A stretch of DNA of 64,000 nucleotides from VRUE01 sp963824705 (lineage in GTDB: Bacteria > Actinomycetota > Thermoleophilia > Solirubrobacterales > 70-9), in assembly GCA_963824705.1 (NCBI GenBank), contig CAWGQE010000003.1:1426001-1490000 (forward strand). The letters are read 5' to 3'. The notes below the pieces were generated by a model, which was given only the letters and a program-made list of their open reading frames with translations, was not told the DNA's origin and did not search any database. A program made the translations under genes and the position numbers. Below are positions 1-7,861 of the stretch, in pieces. Position 1 is the first letter of the stretch. Every line of letters begins with the position of its first letter.

Positions 1-43
1 GTGGTCCTCCGGACCGACCGGGGGCACGGCGGCGCTGGTCAGC

Positions 44-511
44 TCAGGCGTCAGACCCGACGGTCTCCAGGGCGTCGAAGATCAAGTTGGCGCCCGGGAT
101 CTCCAGCGGCGTCGGCGACTCGTGCACCCAGGCGACCGTTCCCTCCTCGTCGACGAGGACGAGCGAGCGGTTGGCGTGTCCCGTCTGCTCGATGTAGGCG
201 CCGTAGGCGCGAGCCACCTCGCCCTTTGGCTCGAAGTCGGCGAGCAGCGGCGTGTCGATCCCCAGCTTCTCCTGAAAGGCTTTGTGGGCGAAGCCGTGGT
301 CGACGCTGATCCCGACCAGCTCGACCCCCTGCTCGGCGATCTGGGGCTTGACCTCCTGGTAGATCGAGAGCTGGTCCGAGCAGACCGGGCTGAAGTCGAG
401 CGGGTAGAAGACGAGCATGACCTTGCGCCCGCGGTAGTCCGAGAGCGAGACCTCCTCGCCGTCCTGATTGCGGAGAGTGAACTCGGGGGCCGGCTCGCCG
501 GCGGCGATCAT
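44..511 (-). CDS. Peroxiredoxin, 1-Cys type (AhpC/TSA family, AhpE/Bcp-like)
   Basis: A 155-residue thioredoxin-fold peroxidase that reduces peroxides through a cysteine. The N-terminus (GEPAPEFTLRNQDG) and the motif PLDFSPVC are typical of the AhpC/TSA family; the peroxidatic Cys is about residue 44, with Ser in the usual Thr position of PxxxTxxC. No other cysteine is present, so it should act as a 1-Cys enzyme recycled by an outside thiol, as in the AhpE group. The ATG overlaps the rpsO stop by 4 bases (ATGA), so it is probably translated as the last gene of the rimP-to-rpsO operon. The family is clear; the subfamily is inferred from length and the single Cys. Confidence 0.88.
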   Translation of the reverse strand: MIAAGEPAPEFTLRNQDGEEVSLSDYRGRKVMLVFYPLDFSPVCSDQLSIYQEVKPQIAEQGVELVGISVDHGFAHKAFQEKLGIDTPLLADFEPKGEVARAYGAYIEQTGHANRSLVLVDEEGTVAWVHESPTPLEIPGANLIFDALETVGSDA

Positions 512-777
512 CGGCGCAGGCCGAGATCGGCGACCAGGGCGCGGTAGCGCTCGAGGTCGGTGCGCTCGAGGTAGCGGAGCATGCGGCGGCGCTTGCCGAC
601 CAGCATCAGCAGGCCGCGGCGCGAGTGGTGGTCCTTGGCGTGTCCACGGAGGTGCTCGGTGAGCTCGTTGATCCGCTCGGTGAGCAGCGCGACCTGGACC
701 TCGGCAGAGCCGGTGTCGCCGTCAGCGCGGCCGTACTTTCCGATCAACTCGGTCTTCTTCTCCTTGGCAAGGCTCAT
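508..777 (-). CDS. rpsO: 30S ribosomal protein S15
   Basis: 89 residues, the usual length for S15, with the expected start MSLAKEKKTELIGKYGR and conserved stretches LTERINELTEHL, DHHSRRGLL and GKRRRMLRYL. It binds 16S rRNA in the central domain of the small subunit. Its ATG overlaps the ribF stop (ATGA), which suggests coupled translation. The order truB-ribF-rpsO is widespread in bacteria and supports the call. Confidence 0.97.
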   Translation of the reverse strand: MSLAKEKKTELIGKYGRADGDTGSAEVQVALLTERINELTEHLRGHAKDHHSRRGLLMLVGKRRRMLRYLERTDLERYRALVADLGLRR

Positions 778-1667
778 GATGCGCCGGTGAAGCTAGCACA
801 GACCCGCTTCGCGTCCTCGACGTCGATCCGCATCTGGGCGATCAGCTCCTCGACGCTGGGGAAGCGCTTCTCACCGCGCAGCCTCTCGACGAAGGCGACG
901 CGCAGGGTGCGCCCATAGAGGTCTTCGTTGCGGTCGATCAAGTAAGTCTCGATCAGCACGCCCCGACCGCTCTCGAAGGTCGGCCGCACACCGACGTTGA
1001 CGGCGGCGGGAACCCCGTCGGCAAAGGCCGCGAAGACGCCATGTCCCGGGATCAGCAAGCGGTCGTCGGGGACGATGTTGGCGGTCGGGAAGCCGAGCTC
1101 GCGACCGCGCTGGTCGCCCTCGACGACGGTACCCTCGACCATGAAGGGGGCGCCGAGGCAGTGCCGCGCGCCCTCCATGTCGCCCGCGGCCACCAAGGCC
1201 CTGATTCGAGTCGAGGAGACCGTCTCGCCGTCGACCTCGACCAGCGGCACCACCCGGGTCTCGAACTCGGTGCGGGCGGCAAGCATCGCCGGGTCTCCCT
1301 TGGCTTTGGCGCCGAAACGGAAGTTCTCCCCCACCGAGACCCGCTCGGCGCCGAGTCGCTCGATCAGAACCCGCTCGATGAACTCCTCGGCGGAGAGCGT
1401 CGCGAAATCATGGTCGAAGGGAATGACGACCAGCTCGCGCACCCCGAGACCCTCGATCACGTCGCGCTTGACTCCGAAGGGCATGATCAATTTCGGCAAC
1501 GCCGCCGGATGGATCACCTCGAGTGGATGCGGATCGAAGGTGAGCACCGTGTCGGCTCCCTCGATCACCGCCTGATGACCGCGGTGCACGCCGTCGAAGG
1601 TGCCGATCGCGACGTGCCGAGGGCGCGGTTTCGCCTCGGGCAGGCTGGTGACGACGATGTTGGCCAC
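774..1667 (-). CDS. ribF: Bifunctional riboflavin kinase / FMN adenylyltransferase
   Basis: Makes FMN and then FAD from riboflavin. The adenylyltransferase half carries IGTFDGVHRGH near residues 20-30 and TFDPHPLEV; the kinase half carries GFPTANI. I chose the GTG at 1667, which overlaps the last base of the truB TAG, giving 297 residues, a normal family length. The frame stays open upstream, but that extension is arginine-rich and lies inside truB, so it is not real. The stop overlaps the rpsO start. Confidence 0.94.
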   Translation of the reverse strand: MANIVVTSLPEAKPRPRHVAIGTFDGVHRGHQAVIEGADTVLTFDPHPLEVIHPAALPKLIMPFGVKRDVIEGLGVRELVVIPFDHDFATLSAEEFIERVLIERLGAERVSVGENFRFGAKAKGDPAMLAARTEFETRVVPLVEVDGETVSSTRIRALVAAGDMEGARHCLGAPFMVEGTVVEGDQRGRELGFPTANIVPDDRLLIPGHGVFAAFADGVPAAVNVGVRPTFESGRGVLIETYLIDRNEDLYGRTLRVAFVERLRGEKRFPSVEELIAQMRIDVEDAKRVCASFTGAS

Positions 1668-2299
1668 TATCTCATCGCCTCCGCCGCGGCGGGGATCAAC
1701 TCGCCGATGCGCTCGACACCGACCTCTTCGCCCGCGTTCTCGACCCTGAAGGGGCCGATCGCGGTGCGGCGCAGCTCGGAGCAGTAGGCATCGCCGAGGG
1801 TCTCGACCAGAGTGCGCACATAGGTCCCACTGGAGCACTCGATCTCATAGCTGGCGCTCTCAACGTCGTGCTCGATCAGCTCGGCGCGGTAGATCTCGAC
1901 GTCGCGCGGTGGGGTTGGGACCGTCTCGCCCCGGTGGGCCTTGCGATAGAGCCGCTCGCCGCCGACTCGCACAGCCGAGGTCATCGGCACATGTTGGCGC
2001 ACCGTGCCGGTCGGCAGCTCGAGCGCTTGCGGCACCTTGCCGGTCTCCGTAAGCTCGCCTTCGGGATCGCCGCTGCTCGAGCGCCAGCCGAGCCGCGCCG
2101 TCGCCAGGTAGGTCTTCGGCAGCTCGACGAGGAAGCGCTGCACGCGGGTCGCGCTGCCGAGCAGGACTAGCAGCAGACCGGTCGCAAAGGGATCGAGCGT
2201 GCCCGCATGGCCCGCCTTGCAGCCGCGCTCGCGGCGAACCCGCCGCACCATGTCGTGTGAGGTGATTCCCGCGGGCTTGTCGCAGAGCAGAACCGTCAA
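1667..2299 (-). CDS. truB: tRNA pseudouridine(55) synthase, short form
   Basis: Forms pseudouridine 55 in the T-loop of tRNAs. KPAGITSHDMV begins the domain and GHAGTLDPFATGLL holds the catalytic Asp. The protein is 210 residues, whereas many TruB proteins are near 300; it ends soon after LRRTAIGPF, so most of the usual C-terminal part is missing. The start is TTG, overlapping the TGA of the DHH gene upstream. Function is likely intact because the catalytic core is complete. Confidence 0.92.
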   Translation of the reverse strand: MTVLLCDKPAGITSHDMVRRVRRERGCKAGHAGTLDPFATGLLLVLLGSATRVQRFLVELPKTYLATARLGWRSSSGDPEGELTETGKVPQALELPTGTVRQHVPMTSAVRVGGERLYRKAHRGETVPTPPRDVEIYRAELIEHDVESASYEIECSSGTYVRTLVETLGDAYCSELRRTAIGPFRVENAGEEVGVERIGELIPAAAEAMR

Positions 2300-3300
2300 A
2301 GGTCGAGCTGGGCAGAGACCTCGCCACAGAGGAAGGAGACCAGCGCCTCCAACTCCAGGTCGGTGGAGAAACCGGCGGCGCGCTTGTGTCCGCCGCCGCC
2401 ATTGACCCGGGCGATCGCGGAGACGTCGACCTCGCCGTCGCTGGAGCGCAGGCTTACCTTGCGGGCAGCGCGGCCGCGGTCGCCGAGGTCGCGGATCAGC
2501 GCCGCGACACGGGCGCCCTCGACCGAGCGCAGATGGTCGATGATCCCCTCGGTCATCTCCTCGCCGGCGCCGCTCGCCTCGTAGTCGGCGGTGGAGATGT
2601 AGGCGAGCACCAGCCTGCCCTTGCAGTGGTGCTGAATCCCGTCCAGGGCGCGCGAGAGCAGCCGCAGCTTCTCGAGCGGCACGTGCTCATAGAGGCGGCG
2701 GTAGGTCTCGTCCACCTCCACCCCGGCTTCGATTAGATCGGCGGCGATGCGATGGGTGCGCGCGTTGGTGTTCTCGTACATGAACTTGCCCGTGTCGGTG
2801 ACCAGGCCGACGTAGAGCGCCGCGGCAATCTCCGCCGTGATCTCGGCTCCGAGCAGGATCGCCAGCTCATAGACGATCTCCGCCGTGCAGGAGGCGTCGA
2901 CCTCGACCAGGTTGACGTCGCCGAAGAGGGTGTTGTCGTGGTGGTGGTCGATGTTGATCGTGAAGACCCCATCCGCTGCAAGGAAGTCGACCGGCATGCG
3001 ATCGATGTTGCCGCAGTCGAGGAAGATCGCCGCGCGGTCCGCCATGTCGGCCGGTGCCTCGTGAAAGACCTCCTCCAGCGGCAGGAAGCGGTACTCGATC
3101 GGCAGCGGGAACTCCTTCGCGGCAAGGAACATCACCGAGTCCTTGCCGAGCTGTGTCAGCAGGTGGTGCATGCCGAGCAACGAGCCGAGCGCGTCGCCGT
3201 CGGGTCCCTCGTGGGCGGTGAGCAGGAAGCGGTCGCGATTGCGGATCTCGTTGGCGACCTGCTCGATCGCGGTGGCGCCGATGTCGGTGGTCTCGCTCAT
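2296..3300 (-). CDS. nrnA: DHH/DHHA1 phosphoesterase, NrnA-like oligoribonuclease/pAp phosphatase
   Basis: 334 residues with the N-terminal DHH domain (HEGPDGDALGSL near residues 30-41; NIDHHHDN near 115-122) and a C-terminal DHHA1 domain ending with NGGGGHKRAAGF. The NrnA group degrades very short RNAs and, in some species, dephosphorylates pAp. It sits between rbfA and truB, the usual place in Gram-positive and actinobacterial nusA-infB operons. Start and stop both overlap neighbours. Which substrate dominates cannot be read from sequence. Confidence 0.9.
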   Translation of the reverse strand: MSETTDIGATAIEQVANEIRNRDRFLLTAHEGPDGDALGSLLGMHHLLTQLGKDSVMFLAAKEFPLPIEYRFLPLEEVFHEAPADMADRAAIFLDCGNIDRMPVDFLAADGVFTINIDHHHDNTLFGDVNLVEVDASCTAEIVYELAILLGAEITAEIAAALYVGLVTDTGKFMYENTNARTHRIAADLIEAGVEVDETYRRLYEHVPLEKLRLLSRALDGIQHHCKGRLVLAYISTADYEASGAGEEMTEGIIDHLRSVEGARVAALIRDLGDRGRAARKVSLRSSDGEVDVSAIARVNGGGGHKRAAGFSTDLELEALVSFLCGEVSAQLDL

Positions 3301-3638
3301 TCCTCTTCCTCTTCGAGCAGCTGGGAGATTCTCATCCCCTGCTCGACCGTCGGGTCGTAGTGAAAGGACAGGGTCGGGGTGCGCTTCATCCTCGTCTCGG
3401 CGGCGATCTTGGCCTGCAGAACGCCATGGGAGGAGCGCAGCCCGGTAAGCGCCTCCTCGCGAGCGTCGTCGTCGCCGAGCACGCTGACGTGCACCCTTGC
3501 GCTGCGGAGGTCTGGGCTGGTCTCGACCGAGGTCACGGTGACGAAGCCGATCCGGGGATCGCTCAGTTCGGTGGTGATGGCTGCGCCGATCACCTCGCGG
3601 AGCACCTCATTGATGCGGCGCATGCGAGGCGTGGCCAT
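3297..3638 (-). CDS. rbfA: Ribosome-binding factor A
   Basis: 113 residues with the KH-like fold typical of RbfA: it starts MATPRMRRINEVLREVIG, then has ELSDPRIGFVTVTSVETSPDL and ARVHVSVLG. It helps mature the 5' end of 16S rRNA in 30S particles. The gene follows infB by one base and its stop overlaps the DHH gene, so it belongs to the same transcript. The glutamate-rich tail (LLEEEEE) is a minor difference. Confidence 0.95.
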   Translation of the reverse strand: MATPRMRRINEVLREVIGAAITTELSDPRIGFVTVTSVETSPDLRSARVHVSVLGDDDAREEALTGLRSSHGVLQAKIAAETRMKRTPTLSFHYDPTVEQGMRISQLLEEEEE

Positions 3639-3639
3639 C

Positions 3640-5820
3640 CTAATCCAGCGTCTGCTCGACCTGCTTGGTCTTGTAGAACTCGAGCACGTCGCCCTCCTTG
3701 ACGTCGGCGTAGCCGTCGAGCACGATGCCGCACTCCTGGCCCTCCTCGACCTCCTGGACGTTGTCTTTGAAGCGACGCAGGGAGCCGAGCTTGCCGTCCC
3801 AGATGACCGTGCCCTCGCGGATCAGGCGGACGTTGGCGTCGCGGGCGACCTTGCCCTCGTTGACGATGCAGCCGGCGATGCGGCCGACTTTGGAGGCCTT
3901 GAAGGTCTGTTTGACCTCGGCCTCGCCGAGCGTCTCCTCGACCTCGACAGCCTCCAGCAAGCCCTCCATCGCGTTGCGCAGGTCTTCGGTGATTTTGTAG
4001 ATGACCGAGTAGGTGCGGACGTCGACGCCCTCGCGCTCAGCGGCTTTACGGGCGTCGGCGAGCGGGCGGACGTTGAAGCCGATCACGATCGCTTCGGAGG
4101 CCGACGCCAACATCACGTCGGACTCGTTGATGCCACCGGTCTGCGAGTGGATGATGTTGATCGCGACCTGCTCCTGGGGGACTTTGGCGATCTCGTCCTG
4201 CAGCGCCTCCAGCGAGCCGGCGACATCGGCCTTGAGCACGATGTTGAGCTCCTTGATGTCACCTGCCTGGGCGCGTGAGAAGACCTCCTCGAGGCTGACC
4301 TTGCGCGCTTGGCGGCGAGCCAGCGCCTCGGTCTTGAGACGGTTGCCCCGCTCCTGGGCCAGCTGGCGGGCGCGGCGGTCGTTCTCGACGACCCGGACGT
4401 GTTCGCCGGCCTCGCAGACGCCGTCGAAGCCGAGCACCTCGACCGGCATCCCGGGTCCCGCCTTCTCCACGCGATCGCCGGTGAAGTCGTGCATCGCGCG
4501 CACCCTCCCCCACTGGGCGCCGCCGACCAGCGAATCGCCGACGGCGAGGGTGCCGCGTTGGACCAGGATCGTGACGACGGGGCCGCGGCCGGGATCGAGC
4601 TGGGACTCGACCACCGTCCCCGAGGCGGGGGCGTCGGGGTTGGCGCCCAGCTCCTCGAGCTCGGAGACGAGCAGGATCATGTCGAGCAGGTTGCTGAGGC
4701 CCTCGTGGGTCTTGGCCGAGACGTCGCAGTAGACCGTCTCTCCCCCCCAGTCCTCGGGCGTGAGACCGTCGGCGGCCAGCTCGTTGCGGACCCGGTCCGG
4801 CTGGGCACCCTCTTTGTCGATCTTGTTGACGGCGATCAGGATCGGCACGTCGGCGGCGCGAGCGTGGTCGATCGCCTCTTTGGTCTGCGGCATGACGCCG
4901 TCGTCGGCGGCGACCACGACGACGGCGATGTCGGTGACCTTGGCGCCGCGGGCGCGCATCGCGGTGAAGGCGGCGTGGCCGGGGGTGTCGAGGAAGGTGA
5001 TCGTCTTGTCCTCATGGTGGACCTGGTAGGCACCGATATGCTGGGTGATCCCCCCCGCCTCGCCGGCGGCGACCTCGGTCTCGCGGATCGCGTCGAGGAG
5101 CGAGGTCTTGCCGTGGTCGACGTGACCCATGATCGTGACCACCGGTGGTCGGTCGACCAGGCTCTCCTCGGCGTCCTCGAATTCCGGCGCCTCGGGCTCC
5201 TCCTCGGCGGCGGTGACGATTTCGATCTTGCGGTCGTACTCGTCGGCGATCGCCTTGATCGACTCGTCGGTGAGGGTCTGGGTGAGCGTCGCCATCTCCC
5301 CCATCATCATCAGCTTCTTGATCACCTCGGCACTGCCGAGGCCGAGCAGCTCGGCGACCTCGCGCACGGTCGCTCCGGAGTTGACCCTGGTCGCCTCGGG
5401 CTCGGCCGGCTCCTCGGTTCTGACCGGCGGCTCCTCGAGCAGCGGCCGGCGGCGCCTACCGCCGCGCCGCCGCGGCGGGCGCTGCGGCGGCGGTCCGCCC
5501 ATCTGGTCGCGGCGGGCCGCTTGCGAATCGATCACAACACGGCGTTTTTTCGCCGCCCCGGCGGGTTTTTTGGCCGCCGAAACGGGTTTCGCCGCCGGTT
5601 TCGGTTGCTCCGGGGCCGGCGCGGCCGGTTTGGCGGCGGCTTTCGGCTCTGCTTTGGTCGCCGTCGCCCCATTGCCGGACAGCGCTTTCAGCGCGTCGGC
5701 CTCCTCAACGCTGGAAGCCGCCGCTTTGGCCTCGATCCCAGCTTTCTTAAGCGCGGCGAGCAGCTCCTTGCTGCTCAGGCCCTGAGCTTTGGCAATCTCG
5801 TGGACGCGCTTTTTAGCCAC
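3640..5820 (-). CDS. infB: Translation initiation factor IF-2
   Basis: 726-residue GTPase that brings fMet-tRNA to the 30S subunit. An N-terminal IF2_N helix bundle (MAKKRVHEIAKAQGLSSKEL) is followed by an Ala/Pro/Arg-rich linker, a second IF2_N domain near residues 145-195, then the G domain with GHVDHGKTS, DTPGHAAF and NKID, and the C-terminal tRNA-binding domains. The linker is short and very basic (PPRRRGGRRRRP), so the protein is compact for an actinobacterium. It begins directly at the nusA stop; the ylxR gene often found here is absent. Confidence 0.97.
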   Translation of the reverse strand: MAKKRVHEIAKAQGLSSKELLAALKKAGIEAKAAASSVEEADALKALSGNGATATKAEPKAAAKPAAPAPEQPKPAAKPVSAAKKPAGAAKKRRVVIDSQAARRDQMGGPPPQRPPRRRGGRRRRPLLEEPPVRTEEPAEPEATRVNSGATVREVAELLGLGSAEVIKKLMMMGEMATLTQTLTDESIKAIADEYDRKIEIVTAAEEEPEAPEFEDAEESLVDRPPVVTIMGHVDHGKTSLLDAIRETEVAAGEAGGITQHIGAYQVHHEDKTITFLDTPGHAAFTAMRARGAKVTDIAVVVVAADDGVMPQTKEAIDHARAADVPILIAVNKIDKEGAQPDRVRNELAADGLTPEDWGGETVYCDVSAKTHEGLSNLLDMILLVSELEELGANPDAPASGTVVESQLDPGRGPVVTILVQRGTLAVGDSLVGGAQWGRVRAMHDFTGDRVEKAGPGMPVEVLGFDGVCEAGEHVRVVENDRRARQLAQERGNRLKTEALARRQARKVSLEEVFSRAQAGDIKELNIVLKADVAGSLEALQDEIAKVPQEQVAINIIHSQTGGINESDVMLASASEAIVIGFNVRPLADARKAAEREGVDVRTYSVIYKITEDLRNAMEGLLEAVEVEETLGEAEVKQTFKASKVGRIAGCIVNEGKVARDANVRLIREGTVIWDGKLGSLRRFKDNVQEVEEGQECGIVLDGYADVKEGDVLEFYKTKQVEQTLD

Positions 5821-7361
5821 TAGGCCTGCTCAGCCTCCTCAACTACAGCTTCCTCAGTCTCGGGCTGCCCGTTCTCAGGCTCCTCTGCCGTGGGTGGCGT
5901 GGAGGTGGGCTCCTCGTCCGTAGCCTGCGAGGACGAGGGGTCCTCCTCCGCGACAGGACCCGCGGCCTGAGGCTCCTCGTCAACGGGCTCCTCGAACACC
6001 GCTTCCGCCTTGGCCACGATCTCGGACACCTGGCCTTCGTCAGCCTGGGTATCGGCGAGGATCGCCACCTCGGCTTCCTCAAGCGGAGCCAGCACCGTGA
6101 TCTGGTTGGTCGCGAAGCGACTCAGCGCCTGGTGAGTAGGTAGGCCGCAGTAAGAGGACTCGCCGATCGCCGCGTTGGGACAGCGGCGGCCGTTTGAGAG
6201 CACCGCCAGGCAGTGCCCGTCGGACTGCTCCTCGCCCTCGTACTCGACCTCCTCGTCGTCCTGGGCGAACTCGGTCTCGGACTTGATGTCGACCCGCCAA
6301 CCGGTGAGGCGGGCCGCCAGGCGGGCGTTCTGCCCGTCGCGGCCGATCGCCAGCGAGAGCTGGTCGTCGGGGACGATCACGGTTGCCTGGCGCTCCTCGT
6401 CGTCGACGATCACCTCGCGCACACGGGCCGGCGAAAGTGCCTTGGCGACGAAGCGGGCGGGCTCGTCGTTGTGGGGGATGATGTCGATCTTCTCGCCGCG
6501 CAGCTCGGAGACGACCATCCGCACCCGCGAGCCGCGCGGGCCGACGCAGGCACCGACCGGGTCGACGCCGTCGGTGTGGGAGACGACCGCGATCTTCGAG
6601 CGGTAGCCGGGCTCGCGGGCGACGCCGACGATCTCGACCAGCTTGTCGGCGATCTCCGGAACCTCCATCTCGAAGAGGCTCTTGATCAGCTCCGGGCTGC
6701 GCCTCGAGACGACGATCGCCGGGCCCTTGGTCGAGTCGGAGACGTCGGTGATCACGGCCTTGACCCGCATCCCATGGTCGTAGCGCTCGTTGTAGACCTG
6801 CTCGGACTTGGGCAGCAGCGCCTCGACCCGCTCGCGCAGCTGAACCAGCGTGTAGCGCTTGTCGGACTGCTGGATGATCCCGGTGATCAGCTCGCCGACC
6901 CGGTCCTGGTACTCCTCGAACATCATCATCCGTTCCGCCTCGCGGATCCGCTGCAGGATCACCTGCTTGGCGGTCTGCGCGGCGATCCGACCAAAGTCTT
7001 CGGGGGTCACGTCGCGGGTCTCGATCTGATCCTCGTAGGGGGCGATCATCTCTGGGTCGAGCTCGGGATCCTCCGGCTCTTTGAGCTCACCCGTTTCGGG
7101 GTCGATCTCGCGCTCTTCCTCCTCCTGGGCCTCGGCCGCCTCGGCCAGCAGCTTCTCCTCCAGCTCGGCGGGCAGGATCAGTTCGAAGACGAGAAAGTCG
7201 CCGGTCTCGTGGTCGAGGTCGACGCGCGCGTATTTCGCCGCCCCGGGGGTCTTCTTGTAGGCCGACAGAAGAGCATCGGCGAGGGCGTCCATCAGCTTGT
7301 CGGCCGAGATGCCCTTCTCCTGCTCGAGCGCCTTGATTGCTTCGACGATCTCTTTGCTCAC
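5820..7361 (-). CDS. nusA: Transcription termination/antitermination factor NusA with extra Cys/His cluster and acidic tail
   Basis: 513 residues. The N-terminal RNA-polymerase-binding domain has an acidic insertion near residues 75-105. It is followed by S1 (about 150-220) and two KH domains (GPRGSRVR near 274, IGRDGQNARLA near 339), which end the standard protein near residue 360. Beyond this lie Cys384, Cys394, Cys405 and His410 in the pattern C-x9-C-x10-C-x4-H, then a region of about 100 residues rich in Glu, Pro and Ala. The cluster could bind zinc. NusA controls pausing, termination and antitermination. The start overlaps the rimP stop. Confidence 0.95.
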   Translation of the reverse strand: MSKEIVEAIKALEQEKGISADKLMDALADALLSAYKKTPGAAKYARVDLDHETGDFLVFELILPAELEEKLLAEAAEAQEEEEREIDPETGELKEPEDPELDPEMIAPYEDQIETRDVTPEDFGRIAAQTAKQVILQRIREAERMMMFEEYQDRVGELITGIIQQSDKRYTLVQLRERVEALLPKSEQVYNERYDHGMRVKAVITDVSDSTKGPAIVVSRRSPELIKSLFEMEVPEIADKLVEIVGVAREPGYRSKIAVVSHTDGVDPVGACVGPRGSRVRMVVSELRGEKIDIIPHNDEPARFVAKALSPARVREVIVDDEERQATVIVPDDQLSLAIGRDGQNARLAARLTGWRVDIKSETEFAQDDEEVEYEGEEQSDGHCLAVLSNGRRCPNAAIGESSYCGLPTHQALSRFATNQITVLAPLEEAEVAILADTQADEGQVSEIVAKAEAVFEEPVDEEPQAAGPVAEEDPSSSQATDEEPTSTPPTAEEPENGQPETEEAVVEEAEQA

Positions 7362-7618
7362 GGCTGCTCCTCGGTGGTATCTGGCACTGGTTCGGTGCGG
7401 CGGTACTTCGGCCCTGGGGATGAGACCTCGAGCGCGTACTCGGCGCGAAGCTCGTTGAGATGCTTGGCAACCCGTTCGCAGAGCGCCAGATCGACGCCCT
7501 GCGGGTGGTCGATGAAAAGGCGCAGCGATTCGGTCCCCGGTTGCTCGAGGGCAACCAGGTCGAGCTCGGAGTCGAGCTCGGCGAGCTGCTTTTGGATGTC
7601 GTTTTTGAGGTCTGGCAT
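7358..7618 (-). CDS. rimP: RimP-like ribosome maturation factor, N-terminal domain only
   Basis: About 86 residues from the ATG at 7618. The RimP signature survives: LRLFIDHPQGVDLALCERVAKHL, then YALEVSSPGPKYRR, matching the family's LEVSSPG motif. RimP is normally near 150 residues with a C-terminal SH3-like domain; here the protein stops shortly after the motif. The frame is open for 16 codons upstream, but they run through the terminator hairpin and have no ribosome binding site. Position before nusA supports the identity. The stop overlaps nusA. Whether the short protein works in 30S maturation is unknown. Confidence 0.8.
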   Translation of the reverse strand: MPDLKNDIQKQLAELDSELDLVALEQPGTESLRLFIDHPQGVDLALCERVAKHLNELRAEYALEVSSPGPKYRRTEPVPDTTEEQP

Positions 7619-7643
7619 GCGCGGTTCTGCCTGGTTCGGGACG

Positions 7644-7668
7644 AAAAAAAAGTGGGCCAGGCCCACTT
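7644..7668 (-). terminator. Intrinsic terminator just upstream of rimP-nusA operon
   Basis: On the minus strand a stem of about 8 bp (AAGTGGGC / GCCCACTT, triloop CTG) is followed at once by eight T residues. It ends about 26 bases before the rimP ATG. It may end the mihF-gmk-rpoZ-coaBC transcript, but a good -10 box at 7703-7708 lies upstream of it, so it can also act as an attenuator in the leader of the rimP-nusA-infB operon. Confidence 0.88.
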
Positions 7669-7702
7669 CTCGCTACTGCATAGGGACAAAAAGCTTGAGC
7701 TC

Positions 7703-7708
7703 AGTATA
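7703..7708 (-). promoter_or_regulatory. Likely -10 box for rimP-nusA operon
   Basis: The minus strand reads TATACT here, about 85 bases upstream of the rimP ATG and just outside the palindromic element at 7724-7846. No clear -35 is visible at the right distance. If used, transcription would start near 7696 and pass through the terminator at 7644-7668 before rimP. Confidence 0.5.
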
Positions 7709-7723
7709 GCCCGGTCGCTTAGC

Positions 7724-7846
7724 GGGGAGGGCAGGGGGTGTCCCTCCGCTTGCTGGGTTTCCGCCAGGCGCGCTGGAACTAACTCGCTGAGTCGGTGGGG
7801 CGGAAAGAGGACGCCGCTGCGCGGAGGGACACCCCCTGCCCTCCCC
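7724..7846. repeat. Palindromic element A (123 bp, perfect 26-bp terminal arms)
   Basis: The outer arms 7724-7749 and 7821-7846 are perfect reverse complements over 26 bases and include GGGGGTGTCC. Inside is a second stem, TTTCCGCC (about 7758-7765) with GGCGGAAA (about 7799-7806). The inner blocks GCTTGCTGGGTTTCCGCC and GGCGGAAAGAGGACGCCGC are shared almost exactly with element B in pyrKD, while the arms differ. It occupies the gap between coaBC and the rimP leader. No coding potential is evident in this copy. Confidence 0.9.
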
Positions 7847-7861
7847 TCGCGGGCCCGACTG

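Noticed and set aside
4309..5823. Long plus-strand open frame opposite infB
   Set aside because: Antisense of the IF-2 G domain; no family features.
7724..7846. CRISPR array or simple terminator for element A
   Set aside because: There is one unit, not spaced repeats, and the 26-bp arms are separated by 71 bases with an inner stem; the true terminator is a separate hairpin at 7644-7668.
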